From Flaccisagitta enflata (lineage: Eukaryota; Chaetognatha; Sagittoidea; Aphragmophora): a DNA stretch of 64,000 bases. Shown piece after piece: positions 38,545 through 64,000 of the stretch. Location: contig OZ231127.1 in assembly GCA_965153355.1 (NCBI GenBank), positions 19,096,001-19,160,000 on the forward strand, written 5' to 3'. The notes under the pieces are model-generated. The model made no database searches and was not told where the DNA came from. It saw only the letters and a list, made by a program, of their open reading frames with translations. How positions within the stretch are numbered: position 1 is the first letter of the stretch; each line of letters starts with the position of its first letter. A program made the translations under genes and the position numbers.

Positions 38545-38850
38545 AACAGGTCGCCCAAGGGCATTATGTGGTCAGCGATACCCGTTGCTCTGCCTTGAAT
38601 CTGAGACGGCAGATTTTAGTCCTGAGAGGACAGATTTTATGTTTGAGAGGACAGATTTTAGGCCTGATTGGGCAGATTCAAGGTCTGAGAGGGCAGATTT
38701 CAGGCCTGAGAAGGCAAATTTCAGGCCTGAGAGGGCAGATTTCAGGCCTGAGAGGGCTGAGGGGGGGACAAACAAACGAATAAACAAAAAAAACAAAAGG
38801 CCTCTGTGTTCTACAGGACTTCGTCCCCTTCAGGGCTGCTGCCCAAAAAG
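38545..38850. repeat. Relative of the hairpin/minisatellite family
   Basis: A ggtcagcgatacccgttgct block, units like ggcctgagagggcagattt, then gtgttctacaggacttcg and gggctgctgcccaaaaag. Confidence 0.6.
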
Positions 38851-38871
38851 AAGATTAAAGAAAGAAAAAGA

Positions 38872-38964
<93 letters not shown>

Positions 38965-38971
38965 TTAAAAA

Positions 38972-40945
38972 CAGGCCTGATTCTAGTGATTTTTTTCACT
39001 GAGCCAGTCGGGCTCGCTCCCCACAATTTGACAGAGCCCGACAGGAAAACCATGAGCCCGGTAAAAATGTTATGCCAAATTTAACCAGTAATGGCGGCTG
39101 TCGCCGCAAGGAAAAAAGTTGTAAGCATTGGTCACTTTTCACCAAGCTTTTGTCTTTAGTCACTGCAAATTTTTTTTTTTTATTCGATCAAATCAAGAGC
39201 AATTATATGTATTGATTGCACTGAAAATCAGTAGGGAGGTTAACCAAAATTTTGGGTCTTTCCAAAACTTGAAATTGGCATCATAATCAAAGAAAGAATT
39301 GTTTTAGCTTTCATTTGATGTATCACATGATAGGTTTCAAGAAAATTGTGTCTTAAAAAAAATATCTCTTCAATAACACGTTTGCAAACGCTTCTGTCAA
39401 CTTCTTAACATCGTTCACTCAAAAAGAATCGGACTTGGAGAAGCAAAATAAAATCTTCTTTAATTTCTATATTAAAACATGTGCTGTTTCTTTTTTTTAT
39501 GGCGTGAAAGGGCGTTGTCGTAGAATGAAAACGAAAACAGATTTGAAATCTTCACACTTTGGAGATATAGTGGGTTAATCAACTCAACTCAACGCGGCCG
39601 ACATTGGTCATGATAACCCTATCTTTTAAGCTTCTTTAAGACTGACATTTTTAAATCGATTTTCATAGAAAAAAATTTGACCCAGGCATAAATTAAGCTG
39701 TGATTGACAATATTTCAAATCACCACAACAAAATTTAGCTTTTTATCATTCTTTAGGCTCATATTCGACTTAGGTTTAAAATTCCAACACAGTTTTTTTC
39801 GCTCGGTTTTTAAAGGGACCATACCATTTTGACTTCCCTAAAATCAGAGAAAAATAGGACTGAGCCAAATGAGCTAGATGAGCTAAAATGCTCAAAATCA
39901 CTCAACCAGACAACCAGCTATGCTCACTGACATGCTTTCTTGTATTTACATGCTTACATCAAAACATTTATTTATCCCATTAAATATCAGAAAAAAAAAG
40001 ACAGCTAAATGAGCTAAGTGAGCTAGAATGCTTAAAACACCCTCACAGATGAGCAGTAATGCTCACTGATATGCTTTTTTGTATCTGCTTGCTTAAACAT
40101 GCGTCAAAATAATGTTTTCATTGATCACATTTAAAACAAAAAAAACTGAACTAGATGAGCTAAATGAGCTAGAATCCTCCAAAACACCCTCACAGATGAG
40201 CAACTATGCTCGTAAACATGTTTTTAGTTGCGGACACGCAACTCTATAAGAGGCTTTGTCCGTCCGTCGGTCCGTCGGTCCGTCAGTTGGTCCGTCACGC
40301 TCGAGTTGGAAAGTGGGAAAACGCGCATTTCCGCTCCTGCCCACCCGTCCGCAACTGATGGCCGTGTATCCGGCCTTGTTTTGTATTTGCATGCTCAAAC
40401 AAACACAAATACACTTCTTTGTTGATCCTAGCTAAAATCATCAAAAATATGAAAAAATTCAATTTGAATTTTTCATAAATAAATCTTTAAATAATCATAA
40501 CAAAAAAAATATTTGAATGAATAAATGAAAGAGAATTATTAAATTTACTTACCCTATCAATTTCATTGAAGGGCTTATTCGGTCGGATGAGTTCCCAGAT
40601 TTTCGCATAAGAAAATGAAAACCCTGTTTCTCTCGAAAATGTCCAAAAGTCGAAGACTAACTTCAACTTTTTTCCCGATCATCATATCAGACAAGATTAT
40701 TAATAACAGCAACTACTTATAAGATGTAATAATGAAAGAACCATTATGATGATTCAGTTAGTGAAAACATCAAAAAATGACTCAAAACTTTTATGATTTT
40801 TCAAATATTTTACTCAACCAGCTTCAGCACTTTGAATCCATCCCAATGAGAAAGAGCCAGCCGTGCTTGGAGTTTGCAAAACATGAGAGCCCGAGAGCAA
40901 AATAGAGAGCATCGGGCTCGCGGGCTCGTTCTAAAATCAGGCCTG
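38972..40945. mobile_element. Non-autonomous hAT-type DNA transposon with perfect 8 bp target duplication
   Basis: The ends are CAGGCCTGATTCTAG and, inverted, CAGGCCTGATTTTAG (14 of 15 match). They are flanked on both sides by GTTAAAAA (38964-38971 and 40946-40953), an 8 bp duplication as hAT transposases make. No transposase ORF is present. Subterminal GAGCCCG/CGGGCTC motifs occur at both ends. The interior holds three diverged repeats of roughly 125-145 bp built on gagctaaatgagctaga, and the third is split by a CTTGTT-family element (40221-40380). Confidence 0.85.
40221..40380 (+). mobile_element. CTTGTT-family element nested in the hAT-type element
   Basis: Head AGTTGCGGACACGCAACTCT, ataagaggctttgtccgtcc, tail GTCCGCAACTGATGGCCGTG ending atccggccttgtt. 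It interrupts the third internal repeat unit, and the uninterrupted units show the empty site. Confidence 0.8.
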
Positions 40946-40952
40946 GTTAAAA

Positions 40953-43190
40953 AACAAGGCCAACACCTATAAGTCGCGTGCAGGACAAAAATAACTGAAC
41001 TGACCTGACTTCTTATTGTATCTTTTTATCGAAAATTAGACTTAAATGCAACCCAAAACAGACCCAAACCATACTCAAACCAGACTCAAACCAGACTCAA
41101 ACCAGACTCAAACCAGACTCAAACCAGACTCAAACCAGAATTAAACCAGACCAAAACCAGACCTAAATCAGACATAAACCAGACATAAACCAGATTTAAG
41201 CCAGACTCAAGCCAGAGTCAAACCACACTCAAAACAGACTCAAACCATACTCAAACCAGACTCAAACCAGGCTCAAACCAGGGTCAAACCAGAATCAAAC
41301 CAGACTAAAACCAGACTCAAACCAGACTCAAACCAGACTCAAACCAGACTCAAACCAGAATTAAACCAGACCAAAACCAGACCAAAACCAGACCTAAATC
41401 AGACCTAAATCAGACACAAACCAGACCTAACCCAGACCTAAACCAGACCTAAACCAGACATAAATCAGACATGAACCAGACTTAAACCAGACTTAAACCA
41501 GATGTAAACCAGACTTAAACCATACTTAAACCAGACTTAAACCAGACTTAAACCATACTTAAACCATACTTAAACCAGACTTAAACCAGACTTAAACCAT
41601 ACTTATCTTTAATATCATTTTAACCAGCAGACTTAAACCAGCAGACTTAAACCATTAGACCAGCAGACTTAAACCATTAGATTTAAACCAGCAGATTTAA
41701 ACCAGCAGACTTTAGCTAGCAGACGTAACCCATTGGATTCAAACCAGCAGACTTAAACCAGCAGATTTAAACCAGCAGACTTTAACCATCAGACTTTACC
41801 CAGCAGACTTTAACCAGCAGACTTTAACCAGCAGACTTTAGCCAGCAGACTTTAACCAGCAGACTTTAACCAGCAGACTTTAACCAGCAGACTTTAACCA
41901 AAAATGACCAAAAATGACCAAAAATGACCAAATATGACCAAGAATGATCAAAAATGACCAAGAATGACCAAGAATGACCAATATGACCCAAATGACCAAA
42001 ATGACCAAAATGACCAAAAATGACCAAAATGACCAAAAATGACCAAAAAAAAGCCAAAAATGACCAAAAATGACCAAAAATGACCAGAGATAACCAAAAA
42101 TGACCAAAAATGACCAAAATGATCAAAAATGACCAAAATGACCAAAAATGACCAAAAATGACCAAAAATGACCAAAAATGTCTTAAAATGACCATAATGA
42201 CCAACATGACCAAAAATGACCAAAATGACCAAAAATGACCAAAATGACCAAAATGATCAAAAATGACCAAAATGACCAAAAATGACCAAAAATGACCAAA
42301 AATGACCAAAAATGTCTTAAAATAACCATAATGACCAACATGACCAAAAATGACCAAAATGACCAAAAATGACCAAAATGACCAAAATGACCAAAATGAC
42401 CAAAATGACCAAAAATGACCATAAATGACAAAAATGACCATAAATGATCAAAATGACCAAAATGACCAAAATTGACCAAAATGACCAGAAATGATCAAAA
42501 ATGATCAAAAATGATCAAAAATGATCAAAAATGATCAAAAATGACCCAAAATGATCAAAATAACCAAAAATGATCAAAATGACCAAAAATGACCAAAAAT
42601 GACCAAAAATGACCAAAAATGATCAAAATGATCAATACGACCAAAATGACCAAAAATGACCAAGGGTAACCAAAAATGATCAAAATGACCAAAAAAGACC
42701 AAAATTGACCAAAATGACCAAAAATGACCAAAAATGACCAAAAATGATCAAAAATGATCAAAAATGATCAAAAATGATCAAAAACGACCAGAAATGACCG
42801 AAATGACCAGAAATGACCAAAATGACCAAAATGACCAAAATGACCAAAAATGACCAAAAATGACCAAAAATGACCGAAAATGACCAAAAATGATCAAAAA
42901 TGACCATAAATGATAAAAAATGATCAAAAATGGCCAAAAATGACCCAAAATGACCAAAATGATCAAAATGACCAAAATGACCAAAAATGACCAAAAATGA
43001 CCAAAAATGACTAAAAGCAACCAATAATTCCCATAAACAACCAAAAAATGTCTCAAAATAACTCCAGACCACCCAAAAAGACGCAAAAAAGCTAAGTGTT
43101 ACGGACCGACGGACCGACGGACCGACGGACCGACCGACCGACCGACCGACAGACGGAGCGGGTTGTAGAGTCGCGTGCACGCGACTAAAA
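40953..43190 (-). mobile_element. Long CTTGTT-family element filled with minisatellites
   Basis: Read on the minus strand: head AGTCGCGTGCACGCGACT at 43186-43169, then the cggtcggtccgtcc tract, then about 1.1 kb of ggtcatttt units (43015-41885), then about 0.8 kb of ggtttgagtct-type units (41880-41050), and the tail GCACGCGACTTATAGGTGTT ending ggccttgtt at 40953. The tail matches that of the 28691-30575 element. Confidence 0.5.
41050..43015. repeat. Minisatellites accagactcaaa (41050-41880) and aaaatgacc (41885-43015)
   Basis: Two adjoining arrays fill the interior of the 40953-43190 element. The 9-10 bp phase of the second gives long shadow open frames of Phe, Gly, His, Trp and Ser. Confidence 0.9.
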
Positions 43191-43518
43191 ATGTTGTGAT
43201 AATGAACTCAAATTGTTCTTTTGTTATTGTATTTAGTTATTCCGAGTAAGAATAGGCAAAGATGATTTTCTTTTAAGCTTTAATTGATTAGTGCAGGTAG
43301 AGTTACATATTCCTCAAATTGTTGGGCAAAATTGTTGGGGCCGATGGCATCCTCTAACTATCTGTACCCTTAATATTCACACAGCCTGTACCGCTATTTC
43401 AATGCACCGTCATATAATTTATCAATTCAAATAACTTAAAACGTCAATGAAAAGGCAAACAGACGTATGGACTGAGCTGATTAAACATCTGAAACTGAAA
43501 GCATGCGAGAATGCATAA

Positions 43519-43726
43519 AAACCACATGGCCAGCGGCACCTGATTCCCTGGAGTGATCAGCTAATAAAGTGGAGCGAGAGTAGGGCAACATCTCTGAAGG
43601 GCCAATATCCTGTAGGACATAGAAGTGAATTTCCAGATGTCGTGAGAGGGCATATTTGAGGCCCCTGGGCTTGTTCAGTGCTTTAAGGGCTGATTTGATT
43701 GCGTGGAGGGCATATATTTGATTTTC
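43519..43726. repeat. Relative of the hairpin/minisatellite family
   Basis: Shares ggagtgatcagctaataaag, gagcgagagtagggca, cctgtaggacata and cgtgagagggcatattt with 5.5 kb. The hAT-like end at 43727 follows. Confidence 0.55.
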
Positions 43727-43830
43727 AGGCCCTTTTAAAAAGCGAGCCCGCGAGCTCATGGCTCTTCATTTTGCTCTCCATTTTGCTGGCTCTGAGCCCG
43801 GCGCGGCGGGCTCTTTCGGATTTGAACCCC
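43727..43830. mobile_element. Isolated end of the same hAT-like family
   Basis: The segment starts CAGGCCCTTTTAAAAAGCGA and carries the GAGCCCGCGAGCTC subterminal block seen inverted at the right end of the 38972-40945 element. No partner end was found nearby. Confidence 0.5.
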
Positions 43831-43834
43831 ACTA

Positions 43835-44480
43835 CACTTTTTTTTATTTTATAAGAGACTTTTTTATAAGAGACACGAGGCTGAGATTTACCAAAATTTT
43901 AAGAACAAATTAAGAGAATGCCCAGGCTGAGATTTAGTTTTGGAAATTTTTTAGAAATTAACTTCAAGAGTCTTTCTAAAGTAACTGACAATTATTCTAA
44001 TTTTTTAGTAAAATTGGTAGTTTTTAGTCGCGTGCTACGCGACTCTACACCCCGCTTTGTCGGTCCGTCCGTCCATCGGTCCGTCGGTCCGTCCATCACA
44101 CTTTACTTTTTTTGGGTTTTTGGGATTTTTGGCTTCACTGCTCCTGCCCAAATGATTTAGTGACCACAATTACAGCCCCTGCCCACCCGCACGCGACTGG
44201 GGTAGCCGTGTATCCGGCCTTGTTTCTAGAAAAGACTACTTTTTTTTATGTTTTTGCCTGTCAAATTAGGCAAGTTATTCAATGTTCTGTAGTAATGTAC
44301 AAGTTTTTTACTAAAGATACATAGAATATCAATAAATAGTGTATCTATACACTTTTGGCTTTTTTTACGCATTGAAAAAATTAAGAACAATTTAGAAGAC
44401 ATTGAGCCTCAAAACGGCAAAAAATTCAAGAGAACCCAGGCTGAGTTCAAAAAAGGTTGTCTCTTATAAAAAAAAAAGTG
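43835..44480. mobile_element. TIR element of the CACTTTTTT family with a nested CTTGTT-family insertion
   Basis: Same ends as 17125-17599 and TA on both sides (43833-43834 and 44481-44482). It is longer because a CTTGTT-family element (44021-44224) is inserted; removing that leaves about 442 bp, close to the other copy. Confidence 0.85.
44021..44224 (+). mobile_element. CTTGTT-family element nested in a MITE
   Basis: Head AGTCGCGTGCTACGCGACTC, accccgctttgtcggtccgt, duplicated gcccctgccca block, tail GCACGCGACTGGGGTAGCCG ending atccggccttgtt. Comparison with the empty MITE at 17125-17599 fixes both boundaries. Confidence 0.8.
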
Positions 44481-44499
44481 TATTTTGGTAGAATTTTAA

Positions 44500-45778
44500 T
44501 TTGCAAAACTTTTGTTATTGTTTCAGATTCAACCAATGTGAAAAATGTTTCAAATCAAATGGGGCCTTATGCTAGTTATATGCAAGTGCTATGATTAGGC
44601 TATGGTATATGCTTGAAAATTGACAAAAATGATTATTTTTTGCCGTGCTCACTCAGTCGCTCGCCACGTTCATGTGCTTGCACTGCTCCCAAAAAGCAAT
44701 GACGGGTATGCACTATACAAGTACCACGGGGTTACAATTTCATCGCGGTCGGGTAGACAGGGGCGAATAATCCCCCCGCCCTACACACATACGCATGCAC
44801 ACATTCTTTTTCTCCTGTTCTCTCTGTGTCAGTTATCGTATAAATGACGTTTACAATGTACATTTCTCCGAACAGTTTATCCAAAAAGGCGAGAAAAAGA
44901 AATCGACGTATAATGGGAATGGGAGAAAAACAACAAACAGTAACTGTTCACCTTTGACATCGTTGACCCAGTAAGGACTTTGACGTCGTTGATGCTGTAG
45001 TCAAGTGCGCAATGACTGTCTCAAAGAAACAAAAATGGAATTCAACAACAAAAACTTCAGCATAACGATAACGATCGGTCGTAACCGCTTGTGACGTCAT
45101 CACCGCGAGGCAAATCGCAACATTCTGCAACCTAATAAACGATATACGCTAATACTTTAATGTTTAATGTGACTTACGCACGAGAAAATATCGATTATTG
45201 ACGCATGCAATTGCAACAACGGTGATTTCTTTTGTGTGGGGATGGCGCCGATGCATCGAATTTGCCGCAAGTGCAAAGGCATTAACTTCATTGGGCTGAT
45301 TGTCAACATCTAAGCCGATTCATTGCTCGTCATATGTAAGCTGATTCATCGACCAAAACAGACGAAAAAGATAACTAAGAGCGGGGCTAGAATATGAAGC
45401 AGCTGTCGCATTAGCAAAACATCTACAGCAGCGAGGGATAGATCCACTTCCAAGCAACCACTTAGTAAGGCTTTGGTTGGTACACAAAGCGAGAAAAAGG
45501 GAAACGTACGTCATTAACTACGTCATTAACGTCATTAACTACGTCATCATTCGCTTTTGATAATTCGACGCTCGTTTCTTTTTCTACATTTGATCGGAGG
45601 AGAAAAAAAGACGCTTGGAGTTGGAGTCGATTGAACAATCAAAAAAAAAATCACTGTGGATATCTTCCCGACTTTTTTTTCTTTCCTTGTCCTTATCGTT
45701 GCCGTCGTCGTCGTCGTCGTCTCGATTTCTTTTAGATACCGTATACAAGTTTCCCTCATTGATAAACAAAGATACAGG
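44500..45778. other. Upstream region of the SOCS-box gene; no separate gene seen
   Basis: No ORF with coding features. Repeated acgtcattaac units occur at 45506-45545, close to the likely transcription start. Confidence 0.4.
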
Positions 45779-50021
<4,243 letters not shown>

Positions 50022-50085
50022 GATATGAGGGAGAGAGCAGGGGAAAAAGAATGTGCGTGTATGTGTGTGTGTGACACTTTGTAAC

Positions 50086-50087
<2 letters not shown>

Positions 50088-50144
<57 letters not shown>

Positions 50145-50220
50145 GTGTGTGTGTGTGAGTGTGTGTGTGTCTGTGTGTGTGACTGTGTGAATGTGTCTGC
50201 GTGTGTGTGTGTGTGGCCTT
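50088..50220. repeat. (GT)n microsatellite in the probable 3' UTR of the SOCS-box gene
   Basis: Begins about 65 bp after the stop codon. Confidence 0.9.
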
Positions 50221-51083
50221 GCGTGCGTGTGTTTGAGTGTAAATTCGTTCGTGTGCATCGGATTCTTGAAAACAAAACATTCACGTTGACTCACTTTAAC
50301 AGTAAGACATATTTTAGGAGTTTTTATGAGAAAAATCTATTGGTCAAAGAAAATACACAGCATACTGTCCCACTGAGCAACCTTGTCTGCCTTTTTTGAA
50401 TGGTTTTGACAAGATTAAAAATCATCTTATAAAGGGGCGTCTCTAGTCACAAACAATCGCATTATTAATGGGCCACTCGGTCGCTCGCTACCTTCGTTTT
50501 CTCGCACCGCTCACTCGCTCCGCAGCGCTTCGCTCGCTCACTCACTTTGCTCGCTCACTCACTTCGCTCGCTCACTCACTTCGCTCACTCCCTCGTGGGA
50601 CAGTTAGAATTCTTGAATATGTGTTCACGCTGACAACATGTTTCACAGGAACAAACGCGTTTTTGGTCGTCAGTAGACACACGCCCTGAGTCGGTCTGAT
50701 TGTGGGTTAATTATTCGCTGATGATTTATGATTTATGAAACCGTTGAACTTGAAGGTTCTCAATTCGGAATTCTCAATTCCGAATGTGCTGCGATTTGTT
50801 TAAATCGAGGTAGTTTTTTTTTCCCGTATTGATCATACAATAATTTGATCAACATTTTTTTCTACTTTTTAAGCCAATTGTCTGGCTTCTACAACTGAGT
50901 CTTTTAGCCGTAGCTTTGTTTTTTATTCATTTATTTCAAATCCTTTCTTGCGCTTTTTGTGTAGGAATAATTTACACCCTGTTTGATTTTACACGTTTGT
51001 ATTCCTTTTTATTTCCAATTCATGTCCATATATTTTTCTCGTTCTTTCTTTCTCTCATTCATATATTCTTGCGCTTCTTCTTA

Positions 51084-51183
<100 letters not shown>

Positions 51184-51340
51184 ATTATTCTTTGACTTTT
51201 CTTAAATGAATTTTTACCTGTAAAATGGCACATTTTTTCATTGTTAGGTTGGTTGTTTGCTTTTTCCCTTGAGAAAGAGAAACCGCCAAAACGGACATCA
51301 GCAGTCAACAGTAACTTTTCGTGGTTCGGACGTTCACTTA

Positions 51341-51687
51341 CCGTATTTCTTGTAATTAGCGCCCCGGGCGCTTTTGAAATGGAAATAAAACATTGCTGTT
51401 TTAAACCTGCAATTAGCGCCCCCTATTCACTAATATCTTTATGATGTTTTATAAAATCTATACTTTCTGACAATTTTCTAATAATTCAAATCAGCAAATC
51501 ACTATAAAGAGAGTATTTGTTGTATTGTATCTCAGTCTTATAAGGTTTTTGCCAAAAAAAATCTTAGTTCCAATGAAATTTCCATGACTTTCTTAGAACA
51601 ATCACTTTTAACATAAGCTCATCATTTCATGAAAAAAGGGGGGGGGGGCGCTAATTAGAGGGGGGGCGATAAATGCAAGAAATACGG
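51341..51687. mobile_element. TIR element upstream of guanylate cyclase beta, TA-flanked
   Basis: 347 bp. The ends CCGTATTTCTTGTAATTAGC and inverted CCGTATTTCTTGCATTTATC both lead into GCGCCCC-type blocks. TA lies on both sides. It ends 127 bp before the guanylate cyclase ATG, so it could sit in the promoter or 5' UTR. Confidence 0.75.
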
Positions 51688-51814
51688 TATTTGGAACCAA
51701 AATCGAGCGCTTACATGTATTCAATGAATGAATCATTAGTTGATCGTTGATTCACAATCGAGAATAATCTATGATTGACTGATGAGGAAATAAACAGTCA
51801 CAATCTGCTACATC

Positions 51815-58185
<6,371 letters not shown>

Positions 58186-58435
58186 GTAGAGGCTCATGTT
58201 CAAGTAAACTCGTACTGTTAATTTTGCTTTAAATACATGTTTCTAAGAGGTCATGTCCGTCTGACCAGTCTATGCTTAGATACGGCGCCATCATAACTAC
58301 TCCCTTAATATTTGATCAAAATGAATAAGAAATGATAATATGATATAACCACAGCCTTGCCTTACCTCTTATTAACTGCGAATTATGTTGTGTTATGTTG
58401 TTGAGTGTATGATATTGATGATGATGATGATTTTT

Positions 58436-58445
58436 NNNNNNNNNN
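58436..58445. other. Assembly gap (10 N)
   Basis: Ten N bases. The guanylate cyclase beta gene stops about 250 bp upstream and an unrelated gene begins about 900 bp downstream, so the true gap size, or even the join itself, is uncertain. Confidence 0.99.
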
Positions 58446-58723
58446 TTCTCACATTATTTGTTTCTTTTAACAAGCATTTGTTATTTCCTTCCCAAGTTTT
58501 CTCTGTTCGTTGAGCTTTATTTATTGAGTTATCGACCCGATGGACGAACGTTAAAGAACATATTTTTAGCACGCTTATCAGAATCCAGATAAGTCTTCAA
58601 TTTTGCATTACTAAAACTCAAAACATCTTTTTTTTTCTTCAGTCCAATGTGTCTCTTGAGACCGTTTTCGATGAGTCAACATTAAATGTTTCCAATATCA
58701 AAGTTTCATCCCCCCCAAAAAAG

Positions 58724-58780
<57 letters not shown>

Positions 58781-58890
58781 GAGAGAAACAGAGAGTGTAA
58801 TGAGGATTGAGGCACCAACGATTTGTTTTTCCTTATTTAAATGAAAATAGACGGTTATCGCCAAGATATGTCGGAAACTGCTTGTTGAGA

Positions 58891-58943
<53 letters not shown>

Positions 58944-59324
58944 AGACAGAGACAGAGACAGAGAAGGAATAAGATGGACGGACCGACAAAGACGGAGAGA
59001 CAGGCCGATACAGACACACACACACAAATACAAACAGACAGAGAAACATTCACAAAGAGACAGACTCATACACAAAGGCAAACGTCCTGAAACTCACTGA
59101 GACGCCAGTCAGATAGAAAAAAAGACATCCTCAAAGAGAGAAACCCAGATAAAGCGAGATGTTTAAACGGCTGAGAACAAAGGTCAGCATTAAAAAAAGA
59201 AATCGATGCAAATAATTTGGTGAAAGTATTCCAAATTTGGCATCGATACATATCTAAGAATATTTCATTTATGTTTATTTATATAATCTTTTTAATCTTT
59301 TTTTTGTTCTTCATTCGTTTCCAG

Positions 59325-63098
<3,774 letters not shown>

Positions 63099-63104
63099 GT
63101 AAGT

Positions 63105-63260
63105 TGCGAGAAACAAGGCCAACTAGGCTGACAAGTTTTAACAACCGTGTGGCTGGTTGATCGTCAAGCGTTTCAGACAAGTGCAAAACGGACCAACGGA
63201 CCGATGGACATGACATGACATGACATGACATGAGATGACATGCCCGGTAGCACATAAAAA
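63105..63260 (-). mobile_element. Degenerate CTTGTT-family fragment after the homeobox-gene donor
   Basis: Starts aacaaggccaactaggct (complement of a tail) and carries a gaccaacggaccgatgg tract and a catga repeat. Confidence 0.4.
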
Positions 63261-63647
63261 TTGTGGTGATCATCAGTCGAATTCAGCATGAGGAACGTTT
63301 TTTTTCTTTTGTCGGGGCAATGATCGTTCTCCGTTCTCAAGCATCTGTTTCAGCCTGAAATCCCCCAAAGGCCTGATCATCATTTATAACCGGCAAAAAC
63401 TGAAATGAATATTTCCAACATAAAAGCGGATGTTATCACAAGCTCCCTCAATGAGAAGACTTTTCCCATTACTGCCTCAATTATGATGTGATTAAATAAG
63501 CTTGTATCAGAGGAATACTCTTCTTTTTTTTTGTTATTATTGAAAACCTTTTCAAATGAGATCATTGAGATGTATCCTCCTTTGCTTCTCCTTTTTCTTT
63601 CCTGGTTTCATTCAGTCTTTGTTTGTTTCATTTTTTTCATTTTTTCT

Positions 63648-63911
<264 letters not shown>

Positions 63912-64000
63912 TGCCTTCCTTGTTTCTGATTTTGCTGCTGGTGCCTTCATCCATTGAGTTATTTAACTCTTTTCATGATTATTGATAAAATCATTGTTTT

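Noticed and set aside
41866-43180. Phe-Gly-His-Trp-Ser repeat proteins on the minus strand
   Set aside because: Frame shadow of the aaaatgacc minisatellite, which changes frame along its length.

Overview
The window is a stretch of animal nuclear genome: GT-AG introns, GC-rich exons embedded in AT-rich non-coding DNA, very long di-, tri- and tetranucleotide microsatellites, and many interspersed repeats. The coding content points to a bilaterian. It includes a soluble guanylate cyclase beta subunit, an NK2-type homeobox gene (its upstream exons only), a SOCS-box protein, an EGF-like membrane ligand and a histidine-rich secreted protein. The last two, the Spitz-like juxtamembrane motif and the microsatellite load would suit an arthropod such as a crustacean, but the sequence does not prove that. 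A run of 10 N at 58436-58445 marks an assembly join.

Layout. 1-20.3 kb: no supportable gene, only dispersed repeats, microsatellites and several terminal-inverted-repeat (TIR) elements. 20.35-25.47 kb (+): three-exon EGF-like transmembrane ligand. 25.5-31.7 kb: minisatellites, microsatellites and a 1.9 kb composite element carrying a near-perfect 0.95 kb foldback. 31.74-36.03 kb (-): five-exon histidine-rich secreted protein. 36-45.7 kb: repeats, including a 1974 bp hAT-type element with a perfect 8 bp target duplication and a 2.2 kb minisatellite-filled element. 45.78-50.02 kb (+): four-exon SOCS-box protein. 51.8-58.2 kb (+): the first six exons of soluble guanylate cyclase beta, ending near the N gap. 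59.3-63.1 kb (+): two large exons of a homeobox-type gene with an NK2-class TN/EH1 motif; the homeodomain lies past the window.

The gene models were built by joining open exons in compatible phase. Several exons lack an ATG and only become visible this way: the EGF-ligand tail, the terminal exon of the histidine-rich gene, and guanylate cyclase exons 2-4 and 6. The five genes do not form an obvious pathway.

The most striking non-genic signal is an abundant element family that starts at a T-run and usually ends in CTTGTT. It has a hairpin at its head and an inverted copy of the head near its tail. The head sequence differs between subfamilies, and in most well-preserved copies the tail changes with it so that complementarity is kept. 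A second theme is at least nine TIR elements from several unrelated TIR families, all flanked by TA, some nested in one another.
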